Below are positions 18,100 to 27,150 of a DNA stretch of 64,000 bases, piece after piece (within the stretch, counting starts at the first letter, position 1; each line of letters starts with the position of its first letter). The translations under genes were made by a program, and so were the position numbers. Source of the stretch: an uncultured Glaciecola sp. (GTDB lineage: Bacteria; Pseudomonadota; Gammaproteobacteria; Enterobacterales; Alteromonadaceae); the NCBI GenBank assembly GCA_947496235.1, contig CANMCE010000014.1, positions 1-64,000 of the forward strand, in the 5' to 3' direction. The notes under the pieces were generated by a model. That model searched no databases, was not told where the DNA came from, and worked only from the letters and a program-made list of their open reading frames with translations.

Positions 18100-18210
18100 C
18101 ATTTACCAGAGCAAAATTGACTACTGTAATTGCCCATAAAGTGACGCCTTAATTTGCTATCATCTGCGCTAAAGCATACACTGCCCCAAAACAGCAAAAC
18201 AAAAACATCT

Positions 18211-18666
18211 ATGGAAATTCAAATAGATAATTCATCCGTGGTGCAGTTAATTCAACTTTCATTGGTACCGGTATTTTTGCTCGTTGCTATTGGTCAAATG
18301 CTAAATGTGTTAACCGGCCGATTGGCAAGAGTCATAGATCGCGCGCGCTGGTACGAAGATCAAAAAAATGAAGGCATCATTACTGCCTACAATGAAAGGC
18401 AAAAGGACGAACTAAATGCCCTGCGCAGACGCATGCGATTCTCCAACTGGGCAATCAATTTTTTAACCGGCGCTGCGCTTTTTGTGTGCGGTACCGTAGT
18501 ACTTCTTTTGCTAAAAGGCATAGTGGCTCCCAGCATAGACAACTTTATTCTTGCACTGTTTACCTTTGCTATGACCGCAATAACGGGCGGATTGATTTGC
18601 TTTTTTATTGAAGTGAGCATTGCCACAGCGACGCTAAAAATACCCGATCCTGATGGCTACGACTGA
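18211..18666 (+). CDS. DUF2721 family membrane protein
   Basis: 151 residues from ATG 18211. Typical of DUF2721: VVQLIQLSLVPVFLLVAIGQ then LNVLTGRLARVIDRAR, followed by two further membrane segments. Function is unknown in all members. The gene has no strong ribosome binding site. It ends at 18666 and its stop abuts that of the convergent kinase gene at 18667. No link to the neighbouring signalling genes can be shown beyond position. Confidence 0.88.
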   Translation: MEIQIDNSSVVQLIQLSLVPVFLLVAIGQMLNVLTGRLARVIDRARWYEDQKNEGIITAYNERQKDELNALRRRMRFSNWAINFLTGAALFVCGTVVLLLLKGIVAPSIDNFILALFTFAMTAITGGLICFFIEVSIATATLKIPDPDGYD

Positions 18667-21351
18667 TTAAGAAGTTTGTAAGCAGCGGTTAATTGCTTTG
18701 TATAAGGTGTCTTTTTCGACGGGTTTAATTAGGTATTCATTCATTCCAGCGGCTAAACAATATTGCGACTCTTCGTCTGCGCTATTGGCAGAAAGACCTA
18801 TTATGGGGACGGCATCTAATTCCGAGTGAGTTTCATACTCGCGAATCTTTTCTACCGCCTGTAAACCGCTCATTACTGGCATCATCACATCCATTAGAAT
18901 CAAATCGAATTTTTGCTGACGATATTGATCACAGGCTTCACGGCCATTTTTAGCGTACGCAACGTCAGCCCCGCAAGCCAATAAATGTTCGCCTGAAATT
19001 AAGCGCATAATTTCACTGTCATCGACTACCAAGATCTTTTTATTGCTTAAGTTTGGTTGTTTATTAAGTAGCTCTCCAGTGTGTTCAATTTGTCGGGACG
19101 CGAGTTCAAGGGCAATTTCAAAGCAAGCTTCACATCCACCGTTTGGACGGTTTTGGATTGCCAAGGTGGCATGCATTTGTTCGCAGATATTGGAGGCTAA
19201 CGTAAGCCCTAATCCAACGCCTTTATTCGCGTCGGCGGTATGATTATGGATATGATCCAAACTGGAAAATACAGTTTCTAAAATTTCATCAGGAATACCA
19301 GGGCCAGTATCACGCACAAGCACCATCAAGATGCCGCGATTATTGGTAACGTTGAATCTAATATCAATAGAAATCTCACCAGATTCGGTGTACTCCCATG
19401 CATTGGTAAGAATTGAAGACAAAACTTCCTGGATTCGCTCTTCATCCCCAAGCAAGGTAAAGGGAATATCATCGTGATAAGTAACATTAACACTTAATCC
19501 CTTTTCATTCGCTTTTTCCGTACAAGTGCCTATCAGAGAGTTCAACATTTTATTAGGGTCAAATTCAGCCTTAATAATTTTAAAGGTCTTGGTCTCCATT
19601 TTCGCCATTTCTAAAATGCTAGTAAGCAACTTGAGTAAACGTCGAGAAGACACACCTATAATTTTAATGTACTTAGTCTGGTCATTGTCTAGTTTAGTGT
19701 GGCTGATAAGATCTACTGCACCGATTATGGCAGTTAAGGGCGTGCGAATTTCATGGCTGAAACTGGCCAAGAATTCAGTTTTCATACGCGTAGCATTTTC
19801 CGCTTTGACTCTGGCATCTTCTAACGATTGTGCTCTTAAATAACGCTCTGTAGTATCTAGTCCTGTACCAACAAGCTTCTCGGCGAATCTGGTGTCGGTG
19901 AATTGTCGACGTGCAGCTATGGTGATATAGGTTTGATCATCATCATCTAAAGTAGCTACTCGGTATTCAACATTGACGCTGGATTCATTGTTCAGTGCAT
20001 GCAAGATCGCATACTCAAATTCAGCCCTGTCTTCCCAATAAACTAATTTCATCCAATCTTCAAAATTCAAATTTCCAGAGTCAGATGCGTAATTATGCAA
20101 CTGGCACATTTTTCTATCCCAATAAATGGTTCTTGAGGCAAAATCGTATTCCCAAATTCCTATATTGGTGGTTTCAATGGCGCGCGCTAGTCTGTTGTTG
20201 ACCTTGCGCTGAAGATCTTGATTGAACACTAATTGACGATTATTTCTTGCTATTTTCCAGCGTAATCCTACTTGCATGAGTAAGTACAAGCCGCCGCAAC
20301 TGGCTAAGAACATGAACAAATAAACGGCTTCATTGCGACCATCAAAAAATGACAGGTTTTGGTTAATAATGGTCGAGCCTTTTGGCAAATCTTTTACCGT
20401 AATGCCGAATTTCTGCATGCCTATATGATTGAAGATATGCTGTAAGTCAGCATTGGCAGATTTTGGAATACTAGCCTCACTTACAGTGGATATTGCATAT
20501 TCGGCAATAGTCTTACCCAAATGTTCAGCAGAAAATACATAGCCTCCTACTACATCACCTACTATAAGCGTGCTCCATTTTACAAACACTGGTTGCATGA
20601 TATTTTCAGAGAGTATTTTGCTAATTTCCGCCGGTGAGCGATAGGGTTCGGGATCATAGGTAAACACTGGGGTGAAAATAATGTTTTTATTGGCAGCTAT
20701 GCTATTTAAATCTTTTATCGCTTTTTCAAGAGTAGTGAAGTGGTAAAAAGCAATATCATACCGACTTATTCGATTCAGTTTAGTTTTAAGGGTAGACATA
20801 TTTTCAACAGGGTTTTGGATATTATCCTGAGCGATAATAATAAAGTCATTAAAACCCGTTATGCCAGCCACTTCGCTGATAAACGCAGGATACTCGCTGC
20901 GAGTGTTAAGTACACTGTAACCCTCTTCTCTTAACAGATATTCATCATCGTTAATTGCCGACATTGTCGTAAGGATGTTAGGCAAAATTCTGCGGAAGTC
21001 CTCAGCGTAATCTTGCAAATTCACGCCATCAAAAAAAGCGTAATCTATGCGCTTATTTTGATATTTTATCCGCAACATTTCTAACATAGCGGCTTTTGCT
21101 TCTGGCGTGGTTATGCGATTTTCGTCAATGTATTCGACAAAAATAGAAGCATCTGGATAAGACGCCTGGAAGTGTTGTTTAAAGCTACGAAGAAAATTTC
21201 GATTCCAAGGAATGTCGCCTGAATAGTTCATTACGAGCAAGACTTGAAACTCGGAAATTGTCCGAGTTTGTGATACCACCGGAAAAACCGATAGCATGAT
21301 CCAGCTAAGTATTACCCATCTGCGCATTCGTAACGGCCCCTGTATCGGCAA
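18667..21351 (-). CDS. Hybrid sensor histidine kinase with periplasmic binding-protein-like sensor
   Basis: 894 residues. Signal peptide, a periplasmic sensor of the ABC_sub_bind type (VLLVMNYSGDIPWNRNF ... VVGGYVF) to about 335, one membrane helix near 342-362, a PAS/PAC region (IGIWEYDFASRTIYWD), a HisKA domain with phospho-acceptor His near 533 (SHEIRTPLTAIIG), a HATPase domain (LTNAWEYT, VRDTGPGIP, GVGLGLTLA), and a receiver with Asp near 820 (LILMDVMMP). No HPt domain is fused, so the phosphorelay partner lies elsewhere. It is a paralogue of the next gene upstream, separated by 81 bp. The sensed ligand is unknown. Confidence 0.93.
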   Translation of the reverse strand: MPIQGPLRMRRWVILSWIMLSVFPVVSQTRTISEFQVLLVMNYSGDIPWNRNFLRSFKQHFQASYPDASIFVEYIDENRITTPEAKAAMLEMLRIKYQNKRIDYAFFDGVNLQDYAEDFRRILPNILTTMSAINDDEYLLREEGYSVLNTRSEYPAFISEVAGITGFNDFIIIAQDNIQNPVENMSTLKTKLNRISRYDIAFYHFTTLEKAIKDLNSIAANKNIIFTPVFTYDPEPYRSPAEISKILSENIMQPVFVKWSTLIVGDVVGGYVFSAEHLGKTIAEYAISTVSEASIPKSANADLQHIFNHIGMQKFGITVKDLPKGSTIINQNLSFFDGRNEAVYLFMFLASCGGLYLLMQVGLRWKIARNNRQLVFNQDLQRKVNNRLARAIETTNIGIWEYDFASRTIYWDRKMCQLHNYASDSGNLNFEDWMKLVYWEDRAEFEYAILHALNNESSVNVEYRVATLDDDDQTYITIAARRQFTDTRFAEKLVGTGLDTTERYLRAQSLEDARVKAENATRMKTEFLASFSHEIRTPLTAIIGAVDLISHTKLDNDQTKYIKIIGVSSRRLLKLLTSILEMAKMETKTFKIIKAEFDPNKMLNSLIGTCTEKANEKGLSVNVTYHDDIPFTLLGDEERIQEVLSSILTNAWEYTESGEISIDIRFNVTNNRGILMVLVRDTGPGIPDEILETVFSSLDHIHNHTADANKGVGLGLTLASNICEQMHATLAIQNRPNGGCEACFEIALELASRQIEHTGELLNKQPNLSNKKILVVDDSEIMRLISGEHLLACGADVAYAKNGREACDQYRQQKFDLILMDVMMPVMSGLQAVEKIREYETHSELDAVPIIGLSANSADEESQYCLAAGMNEYLIKPVEKDTLYKAINRCLQTS

Positions 21352-21432
21352 AAACGAACTGCCCTATCAAGACAGTAAAGCATAGTTTTTACACTTTAGT
21401 CTAAATTGTCTATAAATCAGCTATTTAATCAA

Positions 21433-24084
21433 CTAATTTATTGCCGAATACAACTCTTTTCTATTCACTGGCTTGGTCAAGTACTTGTTCATACCAGCAT
21501 CTTTACAATTTTTCTCGTAACCTTTTAATGCGTGAGCAGTCAACGCAATAATTGGTGTAGGCTTTAAATTCATCGACCTTTCATAGTTTCTAATATGTTT
21601 AGTCGCTTCGATACCATCCATAGCGGGCATTAACACGTCCATTAAAATAACGTCGACCTTTCTTTCTTTAAACGCTTCTACTGCCAAATTTCCATCATTG
21701 GCGTAAAACACTTCAGCACCGCAATCAAGCAGCATTTGTCCCACTATGGTTTGATTAATTTCGTTATCATCGACCACTAAGATACGTTTGCCAGAAAAGT
21801 CCGGCATGTCTATCACCTGATCTTCCACCTGTTTCTTAGCCAAGCCTTCCACAATCTTAATAGGTACCGACAAGGTAAAGGCACTGCCATGACCTTCTTT
21901 ACTTTTCAGGGAAAGACTACCGCCCATAAGCTCGGCAAGCTTCTTAGAAATACTTAAGCCTAGGCCAGTACCTTTGGAAATAGTTTTGCCTTGATTTTGT
22001 ACCTGCTCAAAACTCTTAAAGATGCGTTTTTGATGGCTTTCATGAATACCAACACCAGTATCAGTTACGGTAAAACTAATCTTTCCTAAATTGGGTTCAC
22101 CAAATTTGGGTTCAAAACTGATTTCCAGTTGAATTAAACCCTCTGAGGTAAATTTTAAGGCATTTCCAATAAGGTTAAACAACACCTGTTTAATTCGAGT
22201 TTCATCGGTTTCAACCACTTCCGGGACATAGGTAGGATGTATTAACTTAAATTTTAAATTCTTACGTTTTATTTCTAACCGGAATGAAGCGATAGTTTGT
22301 TGCACCAAGGTTTTTAAATTCACCGGTGACGTTTGAATATCCAGCTTCCCGCTTTCAATTTTACTCAAATCGAGTATGTCATTGAGAATATTTAATAAAC
22401 CACCAGCGGATGATTTTATCATGGTGGCATAATTGGATTGGTTTTTATCCAGACGAGTATGGGCTAACAGATCTGCCGCGCCTATCACACCATTCATTGG
22501 GGTTCGGATTTCATGGCTCATATTCGCCAAGAACTCAGATTTGGCTCTAGTTGCCTGTTCCGCTTTTTCTCGCTCTAGTTGCAGTTTTTGTTGATACAAC
22601 ACACTATCGGTCACATTTAATACTGTGCCAACTAATCGAATTACATTATCGTTGCTGTCTTTAACGCTAGTGATATGACATTCCAGATAGTTAGTATCAC
22701 CATTACTCAACGGTACTGTATAACTTACTTTACAAGAGGCACCTAAATTAACCGAGGCAATTAACGCGGAGTCCAATTCGAGCTTTTCTTTGCTATCCTC
22801 TACACACTCGTACCAAGATTCCAATGTAGGCTTAAATTCATTGGCTGGCACATTGTGATGAGTCATCATGGCCTTATCCCAATACAAGCTCTCTTGTTCC
22901 AAATCGTATTCCCAAACCCCAATATTGGTAGCATCTGTTGCCGCGTCCATACGCTCATTAATTCGCGTTAGCCTAGTTTGAGATTCGGATAATTGTTTTT
23001 GGTTATTACGCAACAATCGGTTCCAATTGAGCATAAAAATAACCAAGCCGATTAGCATGGAAGTAATGACGACTAGATAAAGTAACTCGTTTAAAAACAT
23101 GTCGATGAAGGTTTGGGGCTTATCCAATGCTTGATGCGGCGCAGGCAGTTGATCAATGTCGATTCTATGAATATCCAGGGCTGCATAATTGAACACATAA
23201 GCATTGGGCGAAAAGGATTCGTCTTGCAGAGGGCTTCCTTCAAGGGCCTTCTTTATTTGCTTAGCAACTTCGGCAGCTGCTTGTTTGGAGACTAATACAT
23301 ATCCGCCAACCACGTTTTCCGATAACAACATGTCATAGTGTACAAACACTGGCTGACTGATTAGACGAGCCAAGCGCTCGGTGATTTCAACTGGATCTAA
23401 GATTTTTGATTGCTCGATGGCAAAAAAGGGCACCACGATAACAGGCACATCTGGATCCAGTGCTGACAACCGAGTAATGATTTCACCGGTTGAATTAAAT
23501 TCAACAAATTCAGTGTTAATTGGCAGTTGTGCTAGTTGCTCAGAAATTTTATCTATTCGTACTTTGTAGTCACTGTCAGATTTAACCAGCACATACACCT
23601 TATCGCTATTTGTGATTTGGGCTGCGGTTTCTGCCAGGGTTTTGTAATCAGGTGTGAATGAGATTTTGTGACTATTGTGGTTCTCTTTTAGTTCTGATGG
23701 AATCAGGATTTCAATGAAGAACTTTTGAGCATTATCAAATACAGATGGTTGACTTTTTTTATTGTATAGAGAAGCGGATAAATTCGAATCAAATAAAATG
23801 ACATCAATATTTTCATCCTTATATTTTTCTTGAATCAGGGTTCGAACAGACGCTCTATATTCTGGGAAGTTAAATCGATATAAATCCAAATATTCGGTAA
23901 AAATTTGAGGGTCTTTATAAATAACACTTAATTGATTGGCCAATTCAGTATTGAAGTTACTGTAAAACCCCGAATCATTACTGGTTGAATAGAGAATCAA
24001 AACACTGGGCGATTTCGCAAAAACAGCCGAGGTTGTGAGACCTAAAAACACAAATATTACTGAATTCCTAAACCACCTATACAT
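21433..24084 (-). CDS. Hybrid sensor histidine kinase, paralogue of the neighbour
   Basis: 883 residues with the same plan: signal peptide, ABC_sub_bind-like periplasmic sensor (VLILYSTSNDSGFYSNF ... VVGGYVLVSKQA), membrane helix near 330-350, PAS (IGVWEYDLEQESLYWD), HisKA with His near 523 (SHEIRTPMNGVIGAADLL), HATPase (LIGNALKFT, VTDTGVGIH, GTGLGLSISKKL), and a receiver with Asp near 815 (VILMDVLMPAMDG). The last residues, TKPVNRKELYSAIN, end the receiver with nothing after it, so there is no HPt or output domain. It lies between its paralogue and the HD-GYP gene, all on one strand, with gaps of 81 and 73 bp. Confidence 0.94.
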   Translation of the reverse strand: MYRWFRNSVIFVFLGLTTSAVFAKSPSVLILYSTSNDSGFYSNFNTELANQLSVIYKDPQIFTEYLDLYRFNFPEYRASVRTLIQEKYKDENIDVILFDSNLSASLYNKKSQPSVFDNAQKFFIEILIPSELKENHNSHKISFTPDYKTLAETAAQITNSDKVYVLVKSDSDYKVRIDKISEQLAQLPINTEFVEFNSTGEIITRLSALDPDVPVIVVPFFAIEQSKILDPVEITERLARLISQPVFVHYDMLLSENVVGGYVLVSKQAAAEVAKQIKKALEGSPLQDESFSPNAYVFNYAALDIHRIDIDQLPAPHQALDKPQTFIDMFLNELLYLVVITSMLIGLVIFMLNWNRLLRNNQKQLSESQTRLTRINERMDAATDATNIGVWEYDLEQESLYWDKAMMTHHNVPANEFKPTLESWYECVEDSKEKLELDSALIASVNLGASCKVSYTVPLSNGDTNYLECHITSVKDSNDNVIRLVGTVLNVTDSVLYQQKLQLEREKAEQATRAKSEFLANMSHEIRTPMNGVIGAADLLAHTRLDKNQSNYATMIKSSAGGLLNILNDILDLSKIESGKLDIQTSPVNLKTLVQQTIASFRLEIKRKNLKFKLIHPTYVPEVVETDETRIKQVLFNLIGNALKFTSEGLIQLEISFEPKFGEPNLGKISFTVTDTGVGIHESHQKRIFKSFEQVQNQGKTISKGTGLGLSISKKLAELMGGSLSLKSKEGHGSAFTLSVPIKIVEGLAKKQVEDQVIDMPDFSGKRILVVDDNEINQTIVGQMLLDCGAEVFYANDGNLAVEAFKERKVDVILMDVLMPAMDGIEATKHIRNYERSMNLKPTPIIALTAHALKGYEKNCKDAGMNKYLTKPVNRKELYSAIN

Positions 24085-24157
24085 TATGCCCTGTTCTCTG
24101 AAAATCCATCTAATTAAGCGATTACATATACGACTGTTCGTGCTTAATATTTGTACG

Positions 24158-25432
24158 CTAATTCACTATATCAAGTTTTGCCAGATTAATACCATAATGT
24201 TCAGGAATAACTGGTTTGATAATACTAATTTGTTGATCTGTTTCACTCAAATCAAATTCTTCTGCAGCACAATAATCCATGTTTTTAAGTGAAAAAATCG
24301 TCCTTACTACTGGTTTTAACGGTTGGTCTCGATTGATTCTAATAACAACTGCTAGTTTTTTGTTATTTAACATGACCGCGCTACCGGCTGGATATATTCC
24401 GATTGCCCGCAAGAATTTTACGGCTAATTTTTGATCATAGCCGTAATCCGGATTACAAATCACTTTTAACGCTGCAGCCGGAGATGCGGCTTTTTGATAA
24501 GGTCTATGGCTGGTCATAGCATCAAAACAGTCAACAATTGCTAGCATTCTTGAATATTTATCTATCTGCTCTCCTTCCAATCCGTAAGGATACCCTGTAC
24601 CGTCCAAGCGCTCGTGATGTTGCTCAATTGCAATGCGTTGTTGATTGTCAAAATGCAACGGCTCTACTATGTCCAAAGAATGCTGAACGTGAGACTGAAT
24701 GGTCAACTGTTCTTCCAAACTTGGAGGATCCATTTTATGAGTGACACTTTTTGGAATTTTGGTCATTCCAATATCGAAAAGATAGCCAACTTGGCAAAGC
24801 TTTTTGCAGTCATCGTAAGATAATCCCAAAGCATCAGCAAAATAACACATAAGCACAGCACAATGCGCAGCATGATTACTCAGGTATTCGCCTCCATTGC
24901 GTAGCATACTCACGCACAATAACGCATTGGAATTTCGTTGCAAGCTATGCATAACATCTTCTAGGATGACGTCGATTTTCTTGAAGTCTATGTCCAAGCC
25001 CTTTTCAATATTAATACGTTGATAGTGGAATACTTCGTTTAAGTCTTTTACTAGGTTTTCAGCAAACTCCACCTCTTCTGCATAGGTAGCCGGCGCATCA
25101 TAATGCTTTGCCAGCAATTTACCTTTACCGCCGTTAATGTCAGGAGTAACTGTTTGATTAGCGTTGGATCTAACGGCTAAATAGGGTTTGAGTGAAGAGA
25201 CAGTTTTTTTGCGATCATTTAGCGCTTGAATACTTTCCACAGAAGCTCGCTTAGTACGTTCAACCACTACTCGCTGAACACCAGAGGCGATAAGTTTTTC
25301 GATAATCGAAGGGTGTTTGATTTTACCCCGATGTTTGACTGTAAGATTGCCTGTTTGTTGGGCAATACTGTGCACAAGCATACCGGGTTTTAGCTCTGAT
25401 ATTGGAATTGTAATGTACTGTGGCTGCATCAT
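24158..25432 (-). CDS. DUF3391/HD-GYP protein with altered HD motif
   Basis: 424 residues. An N-terminal DUF3391 domain (ISELKPGMLVHS ... SGVQRVVVE) is followed by an HD-GYP domain of the cyclic-di-GMP phosphodiesterase class. The GYP segment is perfect (HHERLDGTGYP at 272-282) and the distal metal-site region IVDCFDAMTSHRPY is kept. The HD pair itself reads Phe219-Asp220 (YLFDIGMTKIP) where families have HDIGK, so a metal-binding His and the following Lys are changed. Activity may be lost or altered, making it a possible c-di-GMP receptor or scaffold. It is first in a minus-strand group with the two hybrid kinases. Confidence 0.88.
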   Translation of the reverse strand: MMQPQYITIPISELKPGMLVHSIAQQTGNLTVKHRGKIKHPSIIEKLIASGVQRVVVERTKRASVESIQALNDRKKTVSSLKPYLAVRSNANQTVTPDINGGKGKLLAKHYDAPATYAEEVEFAENLVKDLNEVFHYQRINIEKGLDIDFKKIDVILEDVMHSLQRNSNALLCVSMLRNGGEYLSNHAAHCAVLMCYFADALGLSYDDCKKLCQVGYLFDIGMTKIPKSVTHKMDPPSLEEQLTIQSHVQHSLDIVEPLHFDNQQRIAIEQHHERLDGTGYPYGLEGEQIDKYSRMLAIVDCFDAMTSHRPYQKAASPAAALKVICNPDYGYDQKLAVKFLRAIGIYPAGSAVMLNNKKLAVVIRINRDQPLKPVVRTIFSLKNMDYCAAEEFDLSETDQQISIIKPVIPEHYGINLAKLDIVN

Positions 25433-25498
25433 AAATACACAAACTGCTAGTTATTTGCTTATTTATCGGCAACTTAAGGAAATTTATTGAGTAAATAA

Positions 25499-25527
25499 CC
25501 TGATATCGAAATAACGTCGATATCAGG
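25499..25527. other. Perfect 11-bp inverted repeat upstream of the HD-GYP gene
   Basis: CCTGATATCGA (25499-25509), 7-base spacer, TCGATATCAGG (25517-25527). It lies 67 bp upstream of the HD-GYP start codon and could be an operator for that gene or an RNA hairpin in its leader. No factor can be named. Confidence 0.5.
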
Positions 25528-25554
25528 GTGAATAGATGAGGGATATTTCTGTCG

Positions 25555-25591
25555 TTAAGTGGCTAAAATCATTGTGTAATTAGCCACTTAA
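25555..25591. other. Perfect 12-bp inverted repeat downstream of the HiPIP gene
   Basis: TTAAGTGGCTAA (25555-25566) and TTAGCCACTTAA (25580-25591) form a hairpin 26 bp after the HiPIP stop on the minus strand. No T-run follows, so it may be a processed 3' end or factor-dependent terminator. Confidence 0.5.
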
Positions 25592-25616
25592 AACTGGATC
25601 TTAGCGCACTAAATCT

Positions 25617-25904
25617 CTATTGTGCCATCCACGCTTGGCACCAGCCATTGGCATTGACTAATTTACCAGGGAAAATACCGCAAGGACGCCATTCAGCGCC
25701 GGCTTCACCTTGGATATATTTGCAGTTTCCACAGGTTTTACCTTCAACTTCTGATTTATGTGTGTACTTTAGAGCTACCGCTTGAGCATTGTCTAAAGAC
25801 AATTTCTCTTGTGCATTTGCACGTAGCGCAATACCGCCCAGAGTCACACCTATCAAAGTTGAACCAGACAATTTTAAAAAGTTACGACGGTCAAGTTTCT
25901 TCAT
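25617..25904 (-). CDS. High-potential iron-sulfur protein (HiPIP), Tat-exported
   Basis: 95 residues. A Tat signal (DRRNFLK, then a hydrophobic stretch to ANA31) precedes a small HiPIP domain whose four cluster cysteines are C58, C61, C75 and C89. HiPIPs carry one [4Fe-4S] cluster cycling between +2 and +3 and shuttle electrons in the periplasm, often to cytochrome c oxidase or a photosynthetic centre. Tat export fits, since the cluster must be assembled before export. The gene is monocistronic, with a Fur-like box just upstream. The redox partner is not evident. Confidence 0.95.
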   Translation of the reverse strand: MKKLDRRNFLKLSGSTLIGVTLGGIALRANAQEKLSLDNAQAVALKYTHKSEVEGKTCGNCKYIQGEAGAEWRPCGIFPGKLVNANGWCQAWMAQ

Positions 25905-25930
25905 TGCTTTTCCTCTAAAAAGACTGTAAA

Positions 25931-25945
25931 TGATAATTATTCTTT
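25931..25945. promoter_or_regulatory. Fur-box-like site upstream of the HiPIP gene
   Basis: TGATAATTATTCTTT matches the 7-1-7 Fur pattern TGATAATnATTATCA at 12 of 15 positions, and a TTATCAT element follows at 25947-25953. It lies 26 bp upstream of the start codon, where Fur would block the promoter. Iron control of a [4Fe-4S] protein is plausible but AT-rich sequence gives chance matches. Confidence 0.5.
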
Positions 25946-25960
25946 TTTATCATCTGCCTA

Positions 25961-25990
25961 AAACAACAAAGGCTCACCCGAAGGTAAGCC
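25961..25990 (-). terminator. Intrinsic terminator for the flavin reductase unit
   Basis: On the minus strand GGCTTACC, loop TTCG, GGTGAGCC is followed by TTTGTTGTTTT. A C(UUCG)G tetraloop on an 8-bp stem with one wobble pair plus a U-rich tail is a strong terminator. It lies 92 bp after the flavin reductase stop. Confidence 0.7.
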
Positions 25991-26082
25991 ATTGATAAGT
26001 AATTTTATACTTATACACTAGCAATTTAGATTAGCAACAAAGATATTAAGTTCAATTGATCTAGATTAAATGTACAGATAAA

Positions 26083-26757
26083 TTAACAAATATCGAAATC
26101 CTTTGTTTTGGGGGGTTTCCAAATGGAACTCGGTTGGGACTCAGGCTTAGCATAGCTCAATCTGTCGATTCTGCTTGTATTGTGATAGCTATCTAATCCA
26201 GAAACACAAATACTATGTGCAGCTTCAATATCTAAGTATCCATCGTCAGCAATGATAGTGGAAGGCAAGAAGAGTTCAATTATCTCGCCTATCACCAGTT
26301 CAGTCTTATTCAACTCAATTAGTTGAATACTTTTTACTTTCAAGCCGATTTTAATTTTCGCTTCAGCTACATAGGGCGCTTTGATCCCTTGGCTAAACTC
26401 TTGTGTTAGATTTGTCTGTTCAAACTCACTTACGTCACTCTCATATCGCGCCGAAGTTTGATGAGCTTGCAACAGCATATTTGAGTTCACGTGATTAATG
26501 GTAAATTCGCCTGTCGTCTTCAAATTACTTAGGGTATCTCTAACCACTGTATGCGGGCGCATCAGCATGCCCATTAAAGGCGGATTTGCTCCCACATGAA
26601 ATACCGAACTAACGATGCATAAATTGGTATTACCTTCAGCGTTTCGTGTGCCGATTAAATTGGCACTTTTAAAGCCGCTTAATGAATTAATTAAATTTGC
26701 TCGATATCTTTGCTCTAGTCTGTCAATCTGATCTCTTGTAAATTGCTTCTGCATCAT
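26083..26757 (-). CDS. Flavin reductase-like FMN-binding split-barrel protein
   Basis: 224 residues of the flavin reductase-like family (FMN-binding split barrel): the strand SANLIGTRNAEGNTNLCIVSSV, then PPLMGMLMRPHTVVRDTLSNL and GEFTINHVN follow the family pattern around the FMN phosphate site. Members reduce flavins with NAD(P)H or bind FMN for other reactions, so the exact reaction is not readable. Its ATG overlaps the stop of the CPXCG gene by four bases (ATGA), showing translational coupling. A strong terminator follows. Confidence 0.88.
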   Translation of the reverse strand: MMQKQFTRDQIDRLEQRYRANLINSLSGFKSANLIGTRNAEGNTNLCIVSSVFHVGANPPLMGMLMRPHTVVRDTLSNLKTTGEFTINHVNSNMLLQAHQTSARYESDVSEFEQTNLTQEFSQGIKAPYVAEAKIKIGLKVKSIQLIELNKTELVIGEIIELFLPSTIIADDGYLDIEAAHSICVSGLDSYHNTSRIDRLSYAKPESQPSSIWKPPKTKDFDIC

Positions 26758-26945
26758 TCATCGTCTCGCTTAGCAATAATGTTTACACCAAACCCAGTAT
26801 CCTCAATAAACACCTCTATGGGCGAACAACATATTTGGCAATCCACGATTTGATGTTGATTTATATCGTTAATTTCATCGATCTCTATGTCATTTGACGT
26901 CATGCAATAGGGACACTCAAATGTTTCAGCTCTGCTTAAGCTCAT
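26754..26945 (-). CDS. CPXCG-motif cysteine-rich small protein
   Basis: 63 residues. The family signature is clear: FECPYCMTSNDIEID, then HQIVDCQICCSPIEVFIE. The four-cysteine pattern CPYC ... CQICC suggests a zinc ribbon. These proteins are widespread in gammaproteobacteria and have no established function. It is the first gene of a two-gene unit with the flavin reductase-like protein. The 205 bases upstream, up to the divergent nuclease gene, hold only promoter-like AT-rich sequence. Confidence 0.9.
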   Translation of the reverse strand: MSLSRAETFECPYCMTSNDIEIDEINDINQHQIVDCQICCSPIEVFIEDTGFGVNIIAKRDDE

Positions 26946-27150
26946 GAATAAAACATCACTTTAGGGTTAGTTTAAAATGACTAATACGCCTAAGTTAGCT
27001 AGCCGGATTCATTCTTTTAAATGCTCGAAATTGTCTTTTTTGTAATCTAACGAGTACGAATTGAGCATCATTTCAATTAAATAACCATTGACAATCACTG
27101 TATATTAAACCAGTATCTATTCCCCTTTTGAGCAACGTTATTTTTAGTCA

